In this document: positions 36,061-44,091 of the stretch, piece by piece
Numbering within the stretch: position 1 is the stretch's first letter
Layout: every line of letters starts with the position of its first letter
Assembly (NCBI GenBank): GCA_003054665.1
Contig: QAYY01000015.1
Location: forward strand, 186,001-250,000
Source: Opitutaceae bacterium EW11
GTDB taxonomy: Bacteria > Verrucomicrobiota > Verrucomicrobiia > Opitutales > Opitutaceae
Direction: 5' to 3'
Length of the DNA: 64,000 nucleotides
Program-made: the position numbers and the translations under genes
The notes under the pieces: generated by a model
Databases searched by the model: none
What the model saw: the letters and a program-made list of their open reading frames with translations, nothing else
What the model was told of the DNA's origin: nothing

Positions 36061-36888
36061 ATGAAAAAGAAGATCCTGACGGTGCTTTCTGAATACGGCT
36101 ATTGGGGCGAAGAACTCATTGGCCCGCTCGAGACGTTGGAAGCCGCCGGATACACGGTGGACTTCGTTACTGCAAAAGGCCGGCGCGCGCATGCACTGCC
36201 GCCCAGCATGGATCCCGCCTATGTCGATCCCCCGCTCGGCAAGCCGGTCACCTCGGCCGAGATGGCGGCGAAGGTGAAGGCGATCGAGGCATCCACAAAG
36301 CTCGACCATCCGCAGTCGCTCGCCGCGCTGCTTCCGGAGCGCCCGTATCCAAGTTCCCCTACTTTCATCCGCGACTTCGAGAAGTACAACGACGCCCTGG
36401 ACGCCGCCGCGGCCAAACTGACGAAGACGTACGCCGCGCTGCTCCTGGTGGGCGGTTCCGGCCCAATCGTCGACATGGTGAACAACCAGCGCGTCCACGA
36501 CCTGATCCTTTCTTTCTACAACGCCGGCATGCCGATCGCCGCCGAATGTTACGGCGTGGCGTGCCTTGCCTTCGCCCGCGACTATCATCTCCGGAAGAGC
36601 ATTCTCTGGGGAAAACACGTCACCGGACATCCGATCGAATACGACTATCACGACGGGACTGGATTCCTCGGCACGGACCTGAACATGGGGCCGCCGCCGT
36701 ACACGCTAGAATATATACTCCGCGACGCCACCGGCCCGGAGGGCGGCTTCCACGGCAACGTGGGTCGCAATGTCTCCGCCCTGGTCGACTACCCGTTCAT
36801 CACGGGACGCTCGACCGCAGATTCCTACAAGACCGGCGAACTCCTCGTCGGCGTCCTCGAGAAAAATCTCCGGCGCTACGGCTGGTGA
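36061..36888 (+). CDS. DJ-1/PfpI-family protein (class I glutamine amidotransferase-like)
   Basis: A 275-residue cytosolic protein of the DJ-1/Hsp31 superfamily. It opens with KKILTVLSEYGYWGEELIGP, carrying the conserved acidic residue, and has the nucleophile elbow AAECYGVAC with Cys163. The length and a mid-protein insert (about 40-110) resemble longer Hsp31-like members rather than the 190-residue form. Family activities include glyoxalase, deglycase, chaperone and isonitrile hydratase. It is the first gene of a co-directional block reaching 45927, and a second DJ-1 gene lies at 43009. The reaction is unknown. Confidence 0.8.
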   Translation: MKKKILTVLSEYGYWGEELIGPLETLEAAGYTVDFVTAKGRRAHALPPSMDPAYVDPPLGKPVTSAEMAAKVKAIEASTKLDHPQSLAALLPERPYPSSPTFIRDFEKYNDALDAAAAKLTKTYAALLLVGGSGPIVDMVNNQRVHDLILSFYNAGMPIAAECYGVACLAFARDYHLRKSILWGKHVTGHPIEYDYHDGTGFLGTDLNMGPPPYTLEYILRDATGPEGGFHGNVGRNVSALVDYPFITGRSTADSYKTGELLVGVLEKNLRRYGW

Positions 36889-36989
36889 TACCCTGACAGC
36901 GGCGGCGGGACTTCCTCGCCGCTCCGCCCCCACCCTCGCCGGCGTGCGTGCCGCCGTGCGATTACCCTCTTCCATGCACGTTGCAGGCC

Positions 36990-38135
36990 ATGAAATACAA
37001 GCTTCTCGGCAGAAGCGGGCTTCGCGTTTCCGAGCTGTGCCTCGGTTGCTCCACGTTCGGCGTCAACTGGGGTCCGATCGGTTCGGATCTCGCTGAAAGC
37101 CGGCGCGTGTTCGACACGTTTGCCTCCGCCGGCGGCAACTTCCTCGACACCTCCAACAAATATCAGGAGGGCCAGTCGGAGGAATTCGTCGGCGAATTCA
37201 TCCAGGGAAACCGCGACTACTGGGTCGTCGGCACAAAGTTCTCGCTCGTCGACGGCATGAAGGACGGCGCCGACCCGAACGCGTGCGGCAACCACCGCAA
37301 GAATCTGGTCCGGTCCGTCGAGGGATCCCTCAAGCGACTGAAGACCGACTACATCGATCTCCTCTGGTTGCACATGTGGGACTACACCACGCCGATCGAG
37401 GAGATCATCTGCTCCCTCACCGACCTCGTCCGCAGCGGCAAGGTGCGGTACATCGGCGCCTCGAATTTTCCCGCGTGGTGGATCGTGAAGGCCAACGCTT
37501 TTTCCCAGCACCACGCGCTCTCGCCGTTTGTCGCCACCCAAGTCGAATACGCGCTCACCGAGCGCTCCCTCGAGCCGGAGTTTCTGCCGATGTGCCACGA
37601 GGAGGACGTCGCGCTCTGCGCCTGGTCTCCCCTCGGCGGCGGCATGTGCACCGGCAAATACAACCGTCCCGGTGGAAACAACCCGGCCTACCGGCTCGCG
37701 GAGCACGTCGATCCCGCCCGGAAGGCATTCTGGCACGCCGCGACGGCCCGCAACCTCGCGATCATGGACCGGGTAAACCCCATCGCCGACGCGATCGGGC
37801 GCCCGACCGTGCAAGTGGCGTTGCGCTGGATGATCCAGCAGGTCGTGACGACGATTCCGATCTTCGCCGCGCACAACGCGGCCCAGTGCAAGGAGATCGT
37901 CGGCGCTTCGGATTTCCACCTCACCGCTGAGCAGTGGGATCAGGTCGAGGCGGCCACCCGGCCCGCCGTCGCCTCCGTCTGGCCGGAGGTCGGTCCCTAC
38001 CCGTATCCGATGCTTGAGTACGGAAGCCCCGCTCTTCCGGGCTTCTACTCGCGCGGCCTCTTGTACGGCCGGAGCGAGTACGTGATCGAGAACCATCGCC
38101 GCCCCTTCCGAATGCTTCACCGCCCCAACGGCTGA
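36990..38135 (+). CDS. Aldo/keto reductase
   Basis: A 381-residue NAD(P)H-dependent TIM-barrel oxidoreductase. The catalytic tetrad is visible: Asp in NFLDTSNKY, Tyr in the same motif, Lys in VVGTKFSL and His in LLWLHMWDY. It opens with MKYKLLGRSGLRVSELCLG, as in the YajO/AKR12 group. A C-terminal tail of about 45 residues beyond the barrel is longer than usual. ATG 36990 was chosen at this conserved opening. It follows the DJ-1 gene by 101 bases and precedes the GMC oxidoreductase by 6. Substrate unknown; probably a sugar-derived aldehyde or ketone. Confidence 0.88.
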   Translation: MKYKLLGRSGLRVSELCLGCSTFGVNWGPIGSDLAESRRVFDTFASAGGNFLDTSNKYQEGQSEEFVGEFIQGNRDYWVVGTKFSLVDGMKDGADPNACGNHRKNLVRSVEGSLKRLKTDYIDLLWLHMWDYTTPIEEIICSLTDLVRSGKVRYIGASNFPAWWIVKANAFSQHHALSPFVATQVEYALTERSLEPEFLPMCHEEDVALCAWSPLGGGMCTGKYNRPGGNNPAYRLAEHVDPARKAFWHAATARNLAIMDRVNPIADAIGRPTVQVALRWMIQQVVTTIPIFAAHNAAQCKEIVGASDFHLTAEQWDQVEAATRPAVASVWPEVGPYPYPMLEYGSPALPGFYSRGLLYGRSEYVIENHRRPFRMLHRPNG

Positions 38136-38141
38136 TCCGCC

Positions 38142-39662
38142 ATGAGCAATCCCACCTACGACTACATCATCGTCGGCGCCGGCGCGGCCGGTTGCGTCCT
38201 CGCCCATCGTCTTTCCGCCGATCCATCCAAGCGCGTCCTCCTGATCGAGGCAGGCGGCTCCGACGACCGTTCGATCTTCAACGTTCCCCGCGAGCTGATC
38301 GGCACTTGGGCGCCCGAATACGATTTCGGTTACGCCACCGTGCCTCAGGCCGGGCTGAAAGGCCGCAGCATCCCGATCGCCCGCGGCAAGGTCCTCGGCG
38401 GCAGCACCAGCGTCCATGCGCTGATGCACGTGCGGGGCAACGCCCGCGATTTCGACGGCTGGAATTTCCTCGGCGCCGATGGCTGGGGTTACGCCGACGT
38501 GCTTCCCTACTTCAAAAAGAACGAGGACTGGGAAGGCGGCGCGAGCGTCTACCGCGGCGCGGGCGGACCGCTCAGCGTGCGTTTCAATCCGAACCCCACT
38601 CCCGTCGCCCGGGCCTTCGTCGAAGGCGCCGGCCAGGCCGGCTTCGCCACGATCGGGCACGACTACAACGCCGCCAGCCAGGAGGGCGCCAGCCTCTACC
38701 AGCTCGTGCTCACTAAGGACGGCAAACGCGCCAGCGCCTCCCAGGCTTTTCTGCGGCCCGCGCTTTCGCGACCGAACCTCACCCTGCGCACCAAGACTCT
38801 CGTGACGGGGGTCGTGATCGAGAACGGCCGCGCGTGCGGCGTGCGTTGCGCTTCGGGCGGAGCCGAGGAAGTCTTCCGGTCCGAGGGCGAAGTAATCCTC
38901 GCCGGCGGGACGTTCGACACGCCCAAGCTGCTCATGCTTTCGGGCGTGGGTCCGGCCGACGCCCTGCGTGCACGAGGGATCGCGGTGAAAAGCGAACTCC
39001 CCGGCGTCGGTCAGAATTTGATCGATCACATGCTGCTGCCGTTCCTGCAGCGCTCGAAGCAGCCGCTCCCGTATCCGGAATTCCTGGGCGAGGCCGGTCT
39101 GTTCGCCAAGACGCGTGCGGGCCTCGGCGCCGCGTCGCCCGATCTCCAGGTCAACATCAGCGCCGGCGTTCCGCCTCTCGCCCCGCCGAACCTCGGCGAC
39201 TTTTTCGGCTACGTCATCGTCGTCGTGCAGCCGAAGAGCAAAGGCTGGCTTGCGCTGCGCTCGGCCAATCCCGCCGACAAACTCGACCTGCAGCCCAATT
39301 ACCTGCAGTGCCAGGCCGACGTCGATACGCTGGCCGCGGGCATCCGGCTCTGCCGCGAGATCTCCGCGACACCGGCGATGGCTCCGTACGCAGGCGGCCC
39401 GATTCACCTGCCCAACAGCGCCACGACGAGCGAGACCGAGGACTACATCCGCTCCTGGGCCAGCACCATCTGGCACCCGGTGGGAACCTGCCGCATGGGC
39501 CTCGACGCCCTCGCGGTCGTCGATCCCCAGCTGCGCGTCCGCGGTGTGGAGGACCTCCGCGTCGCCGACGCCTCCGTCATGCCGACCATCACCGCCGGCA
39601 ACCCCGCCGCCGCTTGCATGATGATCGGCGAAAAAGCTTCCGACCTGATCCTGGCGGGCTGA
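38142..39662 (+). CDS. GMC-family FAD-dependent oxidoreductase
   Basis: A 506-residue flavoenzyme. The FAD dinucleotide fold is DYIIVGAGAAGCVLAHRL (about 6-23), with the GMC signature ARGKVLGGSTSVHALMHVRG. The C-terminal active-site pair is the His of WHPVGTCRMG and the Asn of ITAGNPAAACMMIG. Choline dehydrogenase is the nearest well-known relative, but many GMC enzymes oxidise sugar, alcohol or aromatic side-chain hydroxyls. No signal peptide is seen. It lies between the aldo/keto reductase and an outer-membrane protein. The alcohol substrate is unknown. Confidence 0.9.
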   Translation: MSNPTYDYIIVGAGAAGCVLAHRLSADPSKRVLLIEAGGSDDRSIFNVPRELIGTWAPEYDFGYATVPQAGLKGRSIPIARGKVLGGSTSVHALMHVRGNARDFDGWNFLGADGWGYADVLPYFKKNEDWEGGASVYRGAGGPLSVRFNPNPTPVARAFVEGAGQAGFATIGHDYNAASQEGASLYQLVLTKDGKRASASQAFLRPALSRPNLTLRTKTLVTGVVIENGRACGVRCASGGAEEVFRSEGEVILAGGTFDTPKLLMLSGVGPADALRARGIAVKSELPGVGQNLIDHMLLPFLQRSKQPLPYPEFLGEAGLFAKTRAGLGAASPDLQVNISAGVPPLAPPNLGDFFGYVIVVVQPKSKGWLALRSANPADKLDLQPNYLQCQADVDTLAAGIRLCREISATPAMAPYAGGPIHLPNSATTSETEDYIRSWASTIWHPVGTCRMGLDALAVVDPQLRVRGVEDLRVADASVMPTITAGNPAAACMMIGEKASDLILAG

Positions 39663-39690
39663 ACCCGCCTTCAACGTCTCCTCAAAACCC

Positions 39691-40365
39691 ATGACACTCA
39701 CTCGAGCGTTCACCCTGCTCACCGCACTGAGCGGTGCAGTTCTCCTCGGAAGCGAGGCCCGTGCGGCCGAGGCTTCCGATTTCTACTTCTCCGCCTCCAC
39801 CGGACCGATGTGGAGGGCGCGTGCGACGGACTCCGCCGGATCCACGACCTTCAAAACCGGCTTCACCGCGTCCGGAGCCCTCGGTTACCGCTTCGGGGCC
39901 CAGCGCCTCGAGGCCGAATACACCTACTTCGCCAACGACTGCGACACCACCGATCCCGCGGGCCCCGCCATCGGCGTGGAGCCGTCGTCCGGAGACGCCG
40001 ACGGCAGCGTATTCATGGCGAACTACTACTACGACTTCGCCCCGATTGCCGGACGTTTCCAGCCCTTCGTCGGCGGCGGACTCGGAAGCTATCGCGTATC
40101 CATCAACGGTCTCACCACGCCCTCGCTCCGCACGCTTCCGGCCGAATGGGGCGGTCCGGTGATCGTCTACGCGAAAAGCTCCTGGACTCTCGCCTACCAA
40201 GTCCGCTGCGGCGTGAAATACCGGCTCACCGAGCGCGCCGACGTCCTCCTCGGATACCGTTACCTCAAGGGATCCGACATGGATATCAACCTGGTCGACG
40301 GGAGCACGATTCATCCCAACGCCAAGCTCCACGGGGTCGATGTGGCCCTGCACATCTCGTTCTGA
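39691..40365 (+). CDS. Outer-membrane beta-barrel protein
   Basis: A 224-residue exported protein with a signal peptide (residues 1-25, ending ARA). Alternating strands follow: YFSASTGPMW, ALGYRFGAQRLEAEYTYF, FMANYYYDF, PFVGGGLGSYRVS, VRCGVKYRLTERADVLLGYRYL and a final VDVALHISF. The terminal Phe is the usual Bam recognition residue. It resembles the OmpA-like/OMP_b-brl eight-stranded class. Within a catabolic block it may help uptake of the substrate or simply be structural. Confidence 0.82.
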   Translation: MTLTRAFTLLTALSGAVLLGSEARAAEASDFYFSASTGPMWRARATDSAGSTTFKTGFTASGALGYRFGAQRLEAEYTYFANDCDTTDPAGPAIGVEPSSGDADGSVFMANYYYDFAPIAGRFQPFVGGGLGSYRVSINGLTTPSLRTLPAEWGGPVIVYAKSSWTLAYQVRCGVKYRLTERADVLLGYRYLKGSDMDINLVDGSTIHPNAKLHGVDVALHISF

Positions 40366-40428
40366 TTTCCCGCGGGCGGACCTGCGCCGCCCGCACCCTT
40401 CCAGCGTTCGCCCAGCTTTCGTTTCGCC

Positions 40429-42138
40429 ATGTGCGCCAGTCTGACCGGCCGGCAGGCCATCCTCGAACAGTTCGTCGCGGACGGCATGACCGTGATGTTC
40501 GGCAATCCCGGAACGGTTGAACAGGGGTTCCTCGACACCCTCCGGGAGTACCCGAAGATCAAATACATCCTGACCCTGCAGGAATCCGTCGCCGTACTCG
40601 CGGCCGACGCGTTCGCCCGCGCCGCCCGGCGGCCCACGCTGGTCCAACTCCACAGTACCCCCGGCGTCGGCAACGCCATCGGCGCGCTTTACCAGGCCAA
40701 ACGCGGCCACTCCCCGCTCGTCGTGATCGGCGGAGACGCGGGAATCAGATACGCCGGAATGGACGCCCAAATGGCGGGCGACCTCGTCGCGATGTGCGAA
40801 CCGGTCTGCAAATGGTCCGCCGTCGTGCAGGATCCTCAGTCGCTCCTCCGCATGCTACGGCGCGCGATCAAGATCGCCGGCACGCCGCCGATGGGCCCGG
40901 TCTATCTCTGCCTGCCGCAGGACGTCCTCGATCAAACGACGTCCGAGGAGGTTCGCCCGACCTCGTTCCCCTCCACTCGCGTTCTTCCGGCCCCGCAGAC
41001 GATCGCCGCCGCAGCCGATGCCCTCGTGGGCGCCGAGCATCCGATGATTTTTATGGGCGATGGCGTGGCGTACTCCGGCGCGCAGGGAGAACTCGCCGCC
41101 GTCGCCGAACTGCTGGGAGCGGAAGTCTGGGGCGTCGACTCGGGCGAGTTGAACATCGCCTACGATCATCCGCTGTACCGCGGGCAGACGGGCCACATGT
41201 TCGGCGCGGCGAGCAAGCCGATCCTGCAGCGGGGAGACGGCATTCTGGTGGTCGGCACCTACATCGTTCCCGAGGTCTTCCCCGAACTCGGCGAGGTTTT
41301 TTCTCCGCACGCCAAGGTCGTCCACATCGACCTGAACGCCTACGAGATCGCCAAAAACCATCGGGTCGACGTCGGCGTGGTGAGCGATCCGAAGCTTTCC
41401 CTCGCCGCGCTCGCCGAGGCGTTGAAGGAGCGCCTCACGCCGCCACTGCGGGAAAAAGCCGCCCAGCGCGGGAGGGCCCTGGCGGAGCAGAAACGCGCGG
41501 CCGACGAAAAAGCGCGCGCCGCGGATGCCGCGGGATTCCAGCGCACGCCGATGACGTCGGCGCTGTTCATGAGCGAACTCGCGAAGCAGGCTCCCGCGGA
41601 TACGGTCGTCTTCGACGAGGCGTTGACCAACTCGCCGGCGCTTACGCGCTACCTTCCGCCTCGAAAGCCGGGATCGTTTTTTCAGACCCGAGGCGGTTCG
41701 CTCGGAGTCGGTTTCCCGGGCGCGATCGGTCTCCAGCTTCTCAATCCCGGACGGACCGTGATCGGCTTCAGCGGCGATGGCGGCGCGATGTACACGATCC
41801 AGGCCCTCTGGACCGCAGCGCGGCACGAGCTGCCCGCGAAGTTCGTCGTCTGCAACAACGCCTCCTATAAATTGCTCCAGCTGAATATCCAGCAGTGGTG
41901 GCAGGAGGCCGGCGTCCCGCGCCACGACTATCCGCTCTGCTTCGATCTCTCCCAACCGCCGCTCGGTTTCGTCGAGATGGCCCGCGGCATGGGCGTCGCG
42001 GCCAAGCGCGTGGAAAAACCGCACGAAGTGGCTCCGGCCATCCGGGAGATGCTCGGCCATCCCGGACCGTACCTGATCGACCTCGCGCTCGAGGCCGACG
42101 TTCACCCCGAGCACGTGGCCCCGCTGTGCGGCCAATAG
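40429..42138 (+). CDS. Thiamine-diphosphate enzyme, benzoylformate-decarboxylase-like
   Basis: A 569-residue protein with the three-domain fold of the pyruvate-decarboxylase/acetolactate-synthase superfamily. The activating Glu is in LTLQESVAV and the ThDP/Mg2+ motif is GDGGAMYTIQALW...NN. The opening MFGNPGTVEQGF and QLHSTPGVGNAIGAL align with benzoylformate decarboxylase (GNPGS-type loop and active-site His70). The second active-site His of that enzyme (His281 region) is replaced here by YIVPEVFPELGE. It is therefore probably a 2-oxoacid decarboxylase or carboligase with a different substrate. Two small NTF2-like genes follow directly. Confidence 0.82.
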   Translation: MCASLTGRQAILEQFVADGMTVMFGNPGTVEQGFLDTLREYPKIKYILTLQESVAVLAADAFARAARRPTLVQLHSTPGVGNAIGALYQAKRGHSPLVVIGGDAGIRYAGMDAQMAGDLVAMCEPVCKWSAVVQDPQSLLRMLRRAIKIAGTPPMGPVYLCLPQDVLDQTTSEEVRPTSFPSTRVLPAPQTIAAAADALVGAEHPMIFMGDGVAYSGAQGELAAVAELLGAEVWGVDSGELNIAYDHPLYRGQTGHMFGAASKPILQRGDGILVVGTYIVPEVFPELGEVFSPHAKVVHIDLNAYEIAKNHRVDVGVVSDPKLSLAALAEALKERLTPPLREKAAQRGRALAEQKRAADEKARAADAAGFQRTPMTSALFMSELAKQAPADTVVFDEALTNSPALTRYLPPRKPGSFFQTRGGSLGVGFPGAIGLQLLNPGRTVIGFSGDGGAMYTIQALWTAARHELPAKFVVCNNASYKLLQLNIQQWWQEAGVPRHDYPLCFDLSQPPLGFVEMARGMGVAAKRVEKPHEVAPAIREMLGHPGPYLIDLALEADVHPEHVAPLCGQ

Positions 42139-42154
42139 TCCCTGCCTTTCCTTC

Positions 42155-42589
42155 ATGAAACCCGCGATCACCGAATCCGCTGTCAAAGCTCTCGCGGCGA
42201 AATGGTACCGCCTCCTCGACGTTCACGCGCCGATGGTCGACGTCCTTCCGCTGCTCTCGGACGCGCCCGAGATGGTTTTCCCCGAAGTCACGCTCACGAC
42301 CCTCGCCGGCTTCGAGGGCTGGTTCCAGCGCGTCATCCGCATCTTCTTCGACGAGGTCCACACCCTGAAAGTGTGCGACGTCACGCTCGCCGGAGACGAA
42401 GCCCGCGTGAAGGTCGTCGTCGAGTGGCAGGCCAGCATGTGGTCGCCGCCGGACGCGAAGAGCAAACGCATCGTCTGCGACGCCGACCAGGACTGGATCG
42501 TCCGCGTGTCCCCCCGCACGGGCGAACTCGTGATCGGCAAATACGTGGTCAACGGCCTCAAGTACCACCCCGGCTCGGCGACCCTTTAA
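42155..42589 (+). CDS. NTF2-like (SnoaL-type) protein
   Basis: A 144-residue protein with a helix-rich N-terminus and a curved sheet (VHTLKVCDVTLAGDEARVKVVVEWQ split over strands), the layout of SnoaL-like folds. Such proteins act as isomerases, dehydratases, cyclases or ligand binders. It starts 16 bases after the ThDP enzyme and ends 17 bases before another NTF2-like gene. The pair share little sequence, so they may form a heteromer or do separate steps. Confidence 0.65.
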   Translation: MKPAITESAVKALAAKWYRLLDVHAPMVDVLPLLSDAPEMVFPEVTLTTLAGFEGWFQRVIRIFFDEVHTLKVCDVTLAGDEARVKVVVEWQASMWSPPDAKSKRIVCDADQDWIVRVSPRTGELVIGKYVVNGLKYHPGSATL

Positions 42590-42606
42590 CCCCAATTCCC
42601 GCAGCC

Positions 42607-42993
42607 ATGGAAAACGTTCCCGACACGAAACTCGGCAAGCTCTACCGCGAGCACATCGGCTTCATCCTCAAGAAGGACGTGAAGTCGTTGCTCGACCAAT
42701 ACACGGACGACTGCCTGCTGATCAGCAGCTTCATGAAAAAGCCGCTCTATTACCGCGGCAAGAAGCAGCTCAACGAGCACATGCAGGGCATCCTCGGCAT
42801 CGAGGGGCTCGAGACGAAAGTCCGTTTCTGGGCCGAGACGGAAAACACCCTGATGGTGACGGAGGACATCACGCTGAAGGCCGGAGGCCAGACGGCGAAA
42901 ATGATCTTCGCCGACAGCTGGGTGCTCCGCGACGGAAAGATCGCCATTCACTTCGCCGGCATGGTCCAGCACGCCGACGGCTCCCTCGCCTGA
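42607..42993 (+). CDS. NTF2-like (SnoaL-type) protein
   Basis: A 128-residue NTF2-fold protein: the helical part HIGFILKKDVKSLLDQYTDD is followed by strands with CLLISSF, KVRFWAETENTLMVTEDI and FADSWVLRDGKIAIHFAG. This is the usual pattern of the SnoaL-like domain with a polar cavity. It starts at ATG 42607, preceded by CCCGCAGCC. The function follows that of the block and is not known. Confidence 0.68.
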   Translation: MENVPDTKLGKLYREHIGFILKKDVKSLLDQYTDDCLLISSFMKKPLYYRGKKQLNEHMQGILGIEGLETKVRFWAETENTLMVTEDITLKAGGQTAKMIFADSWVLRDGKIAIHFAGMVQHADGSLA

Positions 42994-43008
42994 CCTCCCC
43001 TTTCCCGC

Positions 43009-43584
43009 ATGAAACTCCAGGGGAAAAAGATCGGGATCCTGATCGAGAGCGACTACTACGAGCCCGAGATCTGGTACTACAAACTCCGCTTCGCCGAAGA
43101 GGGCGCGGAGGTCGTGTTCCTGAGCAAACTCTGGGGCCAGCCCGGACTGGAGTTCAAAGGCCACGAGTTCCGCGCGCCGTTCTATTGCGACCATTCGTTC
43201 GAGGGCATGACCGACGAGCAGCTCGCCTCGTTCTCCGCCCTCATCGTCCCCGCCGGCATGGTGTCCGACCGCCTGCGCTGGACACCCGACGTCGCGGTCC
43301 TGCCCGACGCGGTAAAGCTCCTCCAGCGCGCGTTCACCAACAAGAGGATCCTCAAGGGCATCATCTGCCACGGCCTCTGGCTCGTGTCGCCCGCCCCCGA
43401 GTTGGTCCGCGGGCGCCGGCTTACCACGCACAACAATCTCCACGGCGACGCCGTCAACATGGGCGCCGTTTACGTCAACGAGGACGTCGTCGTCGACGGC
43501 GACCTCGTCACCGCGCGCACCGGAGGCCACTGCCACCTCTTCGCGCGGCGCATCGTCGAGCTGCTCTCCGGGCAGCCGGCCTGA
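43009..43584 (+). CDS. DJ-1/PfpI-family protein (PfpI protease/YhbO-like)
   Basis: A 191-residue protein of the short DJ-1 class. It opens with KKIGILIESDYYEPEIWYY, carrying the conserved Glu (E18). The nucleophile elbow is KGIICHGLW with Cys120-His121, as in PfpI and YhbO. It is clearly distinct from the 275-residue DJ-1 protein at 36061. A role in handling reactive dicarbonyls, or as a specific hydratase in the pathway, is possible. Confidence 0.83.
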   Translation: MKLQGKKIGILIESDYYEPEIWYYKLRFAEEGAEVVFLSKLWGQPGLEFKGHEFRAPFYCDHSFEGMTDEQLASFSALIVPAGMVSDRLRWTPDVAVLPDAVKLLQRAFTNKRILKGIICHGLWLVSPAPELVRGRRLTTHNNLHGDAVNMGAVYVNEDVVVDGDLVTARTGGHCHLFARRIVELLSGQPA

Positions 43585-43627
43585 CCTGGAAATCCGTAAC
43601 CAAACTTCGCCTACCTCCGACTTCGCC

Positions 43628-44056
43628 ATGGCCCTTTTTTCCCACACCGGCCTGACCTGCCGCGATCTCGCGGCCACCGAACGTTTCTACACACGCCATT
43701 TCGGCTTCCGGCGGGCCCGGGTCGTCGATCTCGGCGGCGGCAAGCAGATCGTCTTTCTCAAGAACGAGAACACCTACCTCGAACTTTTCCAGGGTGAAGG
43801 CGCCGATCCGGCCGGACCTCCGAAAAACGACGGCCACGGTTTCCCCGGCTTTCGCCACCTCGCCTTCGAGGTTCCGGACGTGGAGGCGTTTTCGCGCCGG
43901 CTCGGTTCGGATCTCAAGGTGAACCTCGGCCCGCTGCGCTTCGATTCCTTCATCCCCGGCTGGGCCGCCGTCTGGGTCCGCGATCCCGACGATCGCGTGA
44001 TCGAGATCTGCCAGGGATATCGCGACGACCCCAACCCGCCGGCCTTCGCCGGCTGA
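43628..44056 (+). CDS. Glyoxalase/VOC superfamily protein
   Basis: A 142-residue protein with two beta-alpha-beta-beta-beta units. Likely metal ligands are H6 (LFSHTGLTCRDL), Glu in NTYLELFQGE, His in FRHLAFEV and Glu in RVIEICQGY, a full VOC set. Members include glyoxalase I, ring-cleavage dioxygenases, epimerases and resistance proteins. It follows the DJ-1 gene by 43 bases and precedes the AGE-family gene by 35. Confidence 0.8.
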   Translation: MALFSHTGLTCRDLAATERFYTRHFGFRRARVVDLGGGKQIVFLKNENTYLELFQGEGADPAGPPKNDGHGFPGFRHLAFEVPDVEAFSRRLGSDLKVNLGPLRFDSFIPGWAAVWVRDPDDRVIEICQGYRDDPNPPAFAG

Positions 44057-44091
44057 TTTTTCACCCCTCAACGCAGTTCATTCATCCCGTC

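Noticed and set aside
36876-39722. 948-codon minus-strand frame opposite the aldo/keto reductase and GMC genes
   Set aside because: Its encoded peptide is rich in Asp, Val, Gly, His and Arg as expected of a codon shadow, while both plus-strand genes are well-conserved families.
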